From IMG/VR virus record IMGVR_UViG_3300037119_000735, positions 1-41,793 of that record: DNA of 41,793 nt, one strand, 5' to 3'. This document shows, piece by piece, positions 37,419-41,793 of the stretch. Origin of the DNA: a virus. Numbering within the stretch: the stretch's first letter is position 1; each line of letters opens with the position of its first letter. The position numbers and the translations under genes were made by a program. The notes beneath the pieces were generated by a model, which saw nothing but the letters and a program-made list of their open reading frames with translations, did not search any database and was not told the DNA's origin.

Positions 37419-38159
37419 ATGGCACTGGAATACAAGAGCATCCCGTTTGAGGTTAAAGAGGTCGTCGACGTCTCGGGCGGCGGCTGGGAGATCGCCGGCT
37501 ACGCCAGCACCTTCGGCGGCGAGCCTGACTCCTACGGCGACATCATCGCCGCCGGCGCCTTCACCGAGTCCATTGCCACGCGGCCCACGAAGTTTCTCTA
37601 TGAGCACTTCGAGCCCATCGGGAAGCAACTGGAGATCCGCGAGGACGACAAGGGGCTGTTCGGCCGCTGGTCCATCGTCAACACCCGGACCGGCGAGGAT
37701 GCGTACAAGCTCGCGAAGGCCGGCGTCCTCGACTCCTTGTCGATTGGTTACTTCACCGTCGATGCCGACTACGACAAGGACGGCGTCCGCATCCTGCGGA
37801 AAGTTGATCTGTACGAAGTGTCGGCCGTCGCCATCCCGGCGAATAAATCGGCCGTCATCACCGATGTCAAGTCGGCATCGTTCGAGCGCCGCTCCGAGGA
37901 TGTGCGGATCGCACTCCAGGAGTGGCTGAGCCATCTCAAGGCCGGATCGGCCATCAGAGCTGCGGACGGCAAAGCCCCATTCACCGCAGCCCGTCGCGAT
38001 CACATGACCGAAGTGAGCGGATCGCTCCAGGACACGGTCAAGGAGATCGAGGCGCTACTGGTCCCGCCTCCCGCTCCGGTCAGGCGCTACAGCGTCGAAC
38101 TGGAACGGCGCCGACACCGCCTTGAGCGGCTCGGCATCCTGGAGCGATCTGCATCATGA
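37419..38159 (+). CDS. HK97-family prohead protease (S78)
   Basis: A 246-residue serine protease that cuts capsid scaffolding segments. Visible catalytic residues are His63 (YEHFEPIG) and Ser108 (VLDSLSIGY), with supporting YEVSAVAIPANKSAV near 133-145. The C-terminal 90 residues are helical and may be the scaffold-like portion. Its ribosome site lies in the 3' arm of the terminator. It overlaps the capsid gene by four bases. Confidence 0.9.
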   Translation: MALEYKSIPFEVKEVVDVSGGGWEIAGYASTFGGEPDSYGDIIAAGAFTESIATRPTKFLYEHFEPIGKQLEIREDDKGLFGRWSIVNTRTGEDAYKLAKAGVLDSLSIGYFTVDADYDKDGVRILRKVDLYEVSAVAIPANKSAVITDVKSASFERRSEDVRIALQEWLSHLKAGSAIRAADGKAPFTAARRDHMTEVSGSLQDTVKEIEALLVPPPAPVRRYSVELERRRHRLERLGILERSAS

Positions 38160-39460
38160 GCATGACCATCCCCGAAGCCCACGCCCTGATCGCCAAGACC
38201 TACGACGACGCGGCGGCGATCGAGAACAAGTACCCCGGTGGCCTGACCATCGACGTCAACAAGGCTGACTTTGAGGAGCGGAACCGCTTGCTCGAAACGG
38301 TTGACGGCCTGGAGGAGAAGCTGTCTGGTCTGGAGGATGCCGACCAGCAGAAGCGGCGCATCCTCGACGGCCAGAAGCGGCGCTCGCAGCCGACCCAGCA
38401 ACACCCGCAGCCAGACGGCGACCTGGACGACCGCTCGACGTCAATCGAGATGTACGGCTCGGAGTTCGTCGACTCCGACGAGTACAAGAGCATCGTCGCA
38501 TCTGGCGTCCTGCACAACCCGTCATCTCGCGTCGAGTTCGGCGTCCAGCTCAAGCACTCACTGTTGCCGATCCTGATGCGGAAGGCGCTCGCCTACTCGG
38601 GCACCGGCGTCGGCGGTAACAACCTGATTCAGAACCAGCGCATCCCGGGCCTGGACTTCCTGTTTCGCGAGACCACGCTGCTTGACATGATCCCGACCGC
38701 TCGCACGACGTCGAACATGATCGAGTATTACGAGATGACGACCAGCACCAACAATGCTGCGTTCGTCGCTGAGGCCAGCGTCACGACCGGTACCACCGGC
38801 CTTAAGCCCGAGGGCGCGATCGGCTGGTCGCTCCGGACGTCTCCCGTCAGCACGCTGGCTGAGTGGCTGCCAGTAACAAACCAGTTTCTCGCAGACGCCC
38901 CGGCCGTCGAGGGCATGATCCGCGAGCAGCTCTTGACGCATCTCCAGCTGGCGCTGGAGACGGGGATCATCTCCGGCAACGGCACCGCTCCCAACCTGCT
39001 CGGCATCCTGAACACGCCGAACGTGCAGACGCTCGGTGTCACGACCACGGTAGCCGACGCGGCGCTCAACGCCATGAACCAGATTTCGGTCACGGGTCTT
39101 GGTCAGGCCAACGTCGTCGTGATGCATCCGTCCGACTGGACGGCGCTACGGCTGCTCCGTGAGTCGACGGTCACTGGCAACGTCAACCCCGGCGGCTACC
39201 TCTACGGCCCGCCGAGCGTGGCTGGTCCGATGACCCTCTGGGGACGGCCGGTCGTGCTCTCTCTGGGCCTGACGGAGAACACCATGCTGGTCGGCGACTT
39301 CTCGCGCGGCTGCATGTTGTTCGACCGCGAGCAGTCAGCCATCCGGGTCGGGACGATCAATGACCAGTTCGTCAGGAATATGTTGACGATCCTGGCTGAG
39401 CTTCGGGCGGCGTTCGCCGTCTTCCGTCCCCTGGTGTTCGCGAAAGTGACCGGGGTCTAG
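38156..39460 (+). CDS. HK97-fold major capsid protein
   Basis: A 434-residue protein. Residues 1-90 are helical and charged (FEERNRLLETVDGLEEKL), resembling the delta scaffolding domain cleaved by the protease. The rest carries HK97 signatures: MIPTARTTSNMIEYYEMT, AGW-like TLAEWLPVTNQFLADAP, LALETGIISGNGTAPNLLGIL and a C-terminal FRPLVFAKVTGV. Expected to form the shell of the head. Confidence 0.92.
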   Translation: MSMTIPEAHALIAKTYDDAAAIENKYPGGLTIDVNKADFEERNRLLETVDGLEEKLSGLEDADQQKRRILDGQKRRSQPTQQHPQPDGDLDDRSTSIEMYGSEFVDSDEYKSIVASGVLHNPSSRVEFGVQLKHSLLPILMRKALAYSGTGVGGNNLIQNQRIPGLDFLFRETTLLDMIPTARTTSNMIEYYEMTTSTNNAAFVAEASVTTGTTGLKPEGAIGWSLRTSPVSTLAEWLPVTNQFLADAPAVEGMIREQLLTHLQLALETGIISGNGTAPNLLGILNTPNVQTLGVTTTVADAALNAMNQISVTGLGQANVVVMHPSDWTALRLLRESTVTGNVNPGGYLYGPPSVAGPMTLWGRPVVLSLGLTENTMLVGDFSRGCMLFDREQSAIRVGTINDQFVRNMLTILAELRAAFAVFRPLVFAKVTGV

Positions 39461-39464
39461 TCAG

Positions 39465-39653
39465 GTGACGTACCGGGTTGGGGAAGCGGGGGCCACCGTC
39501 TTCAATGAGGACGGTGACCCCATCGCGTCCCTCCGGCCCGGCTACGTCGTCGTTCCTGGGTCGCTCAAGACGCCGGGCTCGCTTGCGGATCAGCACCGCA
39601 AGCGGATCCGCAACTACGCCGACAAGAAAGTACGACCGGAGAACGACAAGTGA
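39465..39653 (+). CDS. Small head-associated protein
   Basis: A 62-residue protein with a GTG start, four bases after the capsid stop. It contains a GDPIASLRPGYVVVPGSL core and a basic tail. It lies where small decoration or connector-related proteins are often found. Unknown role. Confidence 0.5.
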   Translation: MTYRVGEAGATVFNEDGDPIASLRPGYVVVPGSLKTPGSLADQHRKRIRNYADKKVRPENDK

Positions 39654-40222
39654 CGGCGTACACAGACAGCGCAAAGATTGAGAAGTACCTGGGCGTGACC
39701 TTGACGGGTGCCCAGCAGAATCAGGCCGGCATTGCCGCTCAGGCGGCCTCCGATTGGTGTGACCGCTATCTCGCACGGTCCTGGCAGGACGCCTCGCCCA
39801 TTGCTGGCGAGGTGCATTCGATCCTGGACGACCGCGTCTACCTGAACGCGCGGCCGGTGGTTGCTGTCACCAGCGTCAGCACCCGCTCACCCGTCTATGC
39901 GGGCGGCTCGTGGACGACGCTTGCTGTCGGCCAGTACGAGCTGCTCAACGCTGAGAACGGCGTGCTGCTGATCCAGGGCTGGGGACCAGGGCTCGCGCAG
40001 GTTGCCTACACCCACGCGACCGAGCCGCCCAGTAATGTCGCGTTCGCCGCCACCATGATCGCCGCGTCGCTGCTCGGGCCGACCATCCGCCCGAACACGA
40101 GCGGCCTGGAGTCGGTCGCCGTTGGTCAGTCGGATGTAGTGGTGAAATTCTCCGTCGACTACGGATCAGTGCCTAAGGAGGCGCTGTCGCTGCTCGGTGC
40201 TCGCGGCGTCGTCATCGCGTAA
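39650..40222 (+). CDS. Head-tail connector (gp6-like adaptor)
   Basis: A 190-residue protein with GTG start. The pattern ITDSAKIEKYLGVTL-like start, then ASDWCDRYLAR, then beta segments VYLNARPVVAVTSVS and a tail helix (ALSLLGARG), is that of phage head-tail adaptors that bind the portal. Its place right after the capsid gene matches. AGGAGG follows its stop as ribosome site for the next gene. Confidence 0.75.
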   Translation: MTAYTDSAKIEKYLGVTLTGAQQNQAGIAAQAASDWCDRYLARSWQDASPIAGEVHSILDDRVYLNARPVVAVTSVSTRSPVYAGGSWTTLAVGQYELLNAENGVLLIQGWGPGLAQVAYTHATEPPSNVAFAATMIAASLLGPTIRPNTSGLESVAVGQSDVVVKFSVDYGSVPKEALSLLGARGVVIA

Positions 40223-40231
40223 GGAGGAAAC

Positions 40232-40435
40232 GTGCAGGTCATCATCAGCAACGACAAGACCGGCGAGCAGTACGAGATCGACAGCGCCGACTTCCGCCGG
40301 GGCAAGCACTACCAGCAGCCTGATGGCGAGATGGTCTCGTTTGAGGAAGCCGGATTCAAGATCGTCAGCCACCCGAACGGCGAGCCGTACACCGGGCCGC
40401 TCAACGACCCGCCGAAGGCCGACAAGGACGACTAG
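40232..40435 (+). CDS. Small connector-region protein
   Basis: A 67-residue acidic protein starting with GTG at 40232 after AAGGAGGA. It has strand segments (VIISNDKTGEQYEID, KIVSHPNGEPYTG) and an acidic-Lys tail. Such small proteins occur between adaptor and head-closure genes. No named family. Confidence 0.5.
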   Translation: MQVIISNDKTGEQYEIDSADFRRGKHYQQPDGEMVSFEEAGFKIVSHPNGEPYTGPLNDPPKADKDD

Positions 40436-40437
40436 CC

Positions 40438-40791
40438 GTGATTGTCCCCGTCGACTTCCTCCGCGCCCTGAGCAACCAGTTCCTTCCGGATCTGTGCTCA
40501 ATTCAGCGGTACGCGGAGACCAGCACCGGCGACGGCACGACGCAGACGTGGTCGGACCTGGCGACGGGCGTCGCTTGCCGGGTCTCGCCGCTGGCGTCTG
40601 GTGCGGCCGAGGCGCTCGGAGCTGATGCGTCGCTTCAGGCGGTCGCGCAGTGGACGATCTGGCTGCAAGCCGGGCAGGACGTGACGGTCAAGGACCGGAT
40701 CGTCTACGGGACGCGCACCTTCGAGGTTGCCAGGGTCGGCGCTCGGAGCTACGAGACGATCAGGGAATGCATCTGTCGTGAGGTCGTGTAG
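40438..40791 (+). CDS. Head closure protein
   Basis: A 117-residue protein starting with GTG at 40438. Segments FLPDLCSIQRYAETSTGDG, then ATGVACRVSPL and a C-terminal VKDRIVYGTRTFEVARV are typical of SPP1 gp16/HK97 head-closure proteins that seal the connector. The HK97-gp10-like protein that should follow is at the other end of the window (393-737). Confidence 0.75.
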   Translation: MIVPVDFLRALSNQFLPDLCSIQRYAETSTGDGTTQTWSDLATGVACRVSPLASGAAEALGADASLQAVAQWTIWLQAGQDVTVKDRIVYGTRTFEVARVGARSYETIRECICREVV

Positions 40792-40797
40792 TGCCTG

Positions 40798-41124
40798 ATG
40801 TCAGACGTCGTACTCTCGCCCCAGACCGTCGTCCTGGTGGGCGGCTTGATGTCGGCGCTGGTGCTGGCGATCTCGGCACTCAGCGGGGCAATCGTTTTCC
40901 TGTATCGCCAGATTCTTACGGAACGGGACCGACTCCTCACCGAGCGGGACCGGGTGTTGGAGGAGCGAGACGCGCGGCTGGTGGATCTCTGGCGCGACCT
41001 CGAAGAGAAAGAGATCAGGATTACGACACTCGAATCCAGCAACGAGCGGCTACAGAAGCTCGCTATCGACGCGACCGAAGGCTGGAAGGACTCCGTATCG
41101 CTCTCGCGAGTGAGTCCGACCTGA
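40798..41124 (+). CDS. Membrane protein with coiled coil
   Basis: A 108-residue protein. Residues 10-35 form a transmembrane helix (VLVGGLMSALVLAISAL) and 40-95 a charged coiled coil (ERDRLLTERDRVLEERDARL, Arg/Glu heptads). It could be a holin-like or spanin-like lysis factor, or a tail-associated membrane protein. No decisive signal. Confidence 0.65.
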   Translation: MSDVVLSPQTVVLVGGLMSALVLAISALSGAIVFLYRQILTERDRLLTERDRVLEERDARLVDLWRDLEEKEIRITTLESSNERLQKLAIDATEGWKDSVSLSRVSPT

Positions 41125-41366
41125 TGTGCCGGCCGACTGATGCACTCCGTCATCTGCTCGGTATCCGTGACTACGCACCCGGGCCGCACCCGCATGCCAG
41201 GGTCAGGAAACCGACATGGCATGGCGCACGATCCACGAACGGTCATGCTCCGGGGCTCGACGTGATCCCCGATCCGGCCGTCGCACGGCTGGCCCGAGAG
41301 CATCGGCTAATTCGTCAGATGCTCGCCGACGCCGCGCGCTGGGCGAGGGGCGAGGGGCGCGAATGA
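41124..41366 (+). CDS. Hypothetical basic protein
   Basis: An 80-residue frame whose ATG overlaps the previous stop (TGATG). It is His/Arg/Pro-rich in the first half and helical in the second (AREHRLIRQMLADAARWARG). No domain. Its packing suggests it is translated. Confidence 0.45.
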   Translation: MCRPTDALRHLLGIRDYAPGPHPHARVRKPTWHGARSTNGHAPGLDVIPDPAVARLAREHRLIRQMLADAARWARGEGRE

Positions 41367-41630
41367 ATGACCATCCAGACGATATTCGACGCGATCTTGG
41401 GGCAGGCAGGGGTCATCGTCCTATTGCTCGTCATCCTCTGGTCAGGGTGGAAACGGTACTGGGTGTTTGGGTCGTACTACACCGAGATGCAGGCGGAACT
41501 CCGTCTCCAGCTATCCAAGACGGAGCACCGACTTGATCGCGCACTGGGAGCGGCCGAGACCGGGACCGGGTTGGCCGCCAGCGCCATACGGCAGGCAGAA
41601 GGCCGGGCTAGCGATGAGCGACCTAACTGA
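41367..41630 (+). CDS. Membrane protein with coiled coil
   Basis: An 87-residue protein. Residues 9-27 form a transmembrane helix (LGQAGVIVLLLVILWSG) and 40-70 a coiled coil (EMQAELRLQLSKTEHRLDR). Architecture is the same as 40798-41124, so these may form a pair, such as holin and antiholin, or accessory membrane proteins. It overlaps the next frame by 17 bases. Confidence 0.6.
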   Translation: MTIQTIFDAILGQAGVIVLLLVILWSGWKRYWVFGSYYTEMQAELRLQLSKTEHRLDRALGAAETGTGLAASAIRQAEGRASDERPN

Positions 41631-41793
41631 CATCGTCCGTCACGTATTCGCCCGCTTCGGTCGGCCCCAGGTGGCGGAAGCGCACCGCGCGACTGACGAG
41701 AACATGGAGCTGCTTGACCATAGGCTCGGCGACGTTGAGGATAAGCAGCGCGCGATTGCCGCACGCCTCCGTCTCCTGGAGATTCAGGCCGAC
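41614..41793 (+). CDS. Small helical protein (cut by right edge)
   Basis: Sixty codons from ATG 41614 to the window end: MSDLTDIVRHVFARFGR, then a coiled-coil-like acidic/basic region ending LLEIQAD. If the window is circular and joined exactly, the frame would stop four codons further on (DRVG). If two bases are missing at the joint it would run on into the fragment at 2-92, which ends in HHERER. The second reading gives a more natural protein. Confidence 0.5.
   Translation, partial: MSDLTDIVRHVFARFGRPQVAEAHRATDENMELLDHRLGDVEDKQRAIAARLRLLEIQAD

Overview
The window is a near-complete genome of a tailed double-stranded DNA phage or prophage with long-tail (siphovirus-like) architecture. It has a two-subunit terminase, a portal fused to a MuF-type minor head protein, an S78 prohead protease, an HK97-fold capsid, head-tail connectors, a tail tube, a frameshifted tail chaperone pair, a 1330-residue tape measure, tip and fibre proteins and a two-domain endolysin. 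Base composition is high GC and most genes abut or overlap, often as TGATG or GTGA junctions. The host cannot be named. A secreted protein with a Thr/Pro stalk of ATPEP/TATA type resembles those common in Chloroflexota, which is only a hint. No integrase, DNA polymerase or tRNA gene was found. The two window ends probably adjoin: a short reading frame cut at 41793 resumes at base 2, and the head-to-tail gene order runs across the junction (head closure at 40438-40791, HK97-gp10-like at 393-737).

Layout on the plus strand unless noted. Bases 1-11509 hold tail completion, tail tube, G/GT chaperones, tape measure, tip proteins and a GH19 + C39-like endolysin, interrupted by a minus-strand HNH gene at 1129-1554. 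Bases 11534-12564 are small minus-strand genes, divergent from an early operon (12728-19993) with a ribbon-helix-helix protein, an HNH-AP2 endonuclease, an annealing-protein-like gene, a RecA-fold ATPase, a cluster of TGTTACG iterons, a VRR-NUC nuclease, a ParB-like protein and a TET-associated glycosyltransferase. A second minus-strand small-gene block (19956-20840) diverges from the packaging module (20933-24674). Virion and surface proteins follow (24687-30721), then a glycosyltransferase island (30718-34848) that carries the remnant of a homing endonuclease.

The most unusual segment is 35262-37418. It holds eleven 36-base units of the form GGCCR-N9-TGATACCC-N9-RTGCC, with different N9 pairs in each unit. 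They lie in three blocks around two genes, and one unit sits inside the start of a 265-residue gene. That protein has an IS110/Nop-like C-terminal region but no RuvC-like nuclease domain. The combination matches my knowledge of TIGR-Tas (tandem interspaced guide RNA) systems, here with a nuclease-less TasA-like protein. A divergent ribbon-helix-helix gene with operator-like inverted repeats lies upstream, and an intrinsic terminator closes the array just before the capsid module (37419-40791).

DNA modification by the ParB/TET-associated glycosyltransferase pair, surface or virion decoration by the glycosyltransferase island, and guide-directed recognition by the TIGR-Tas locus would each fit defence, counter-defence or inter-phage competition. 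Those roles are inferred.
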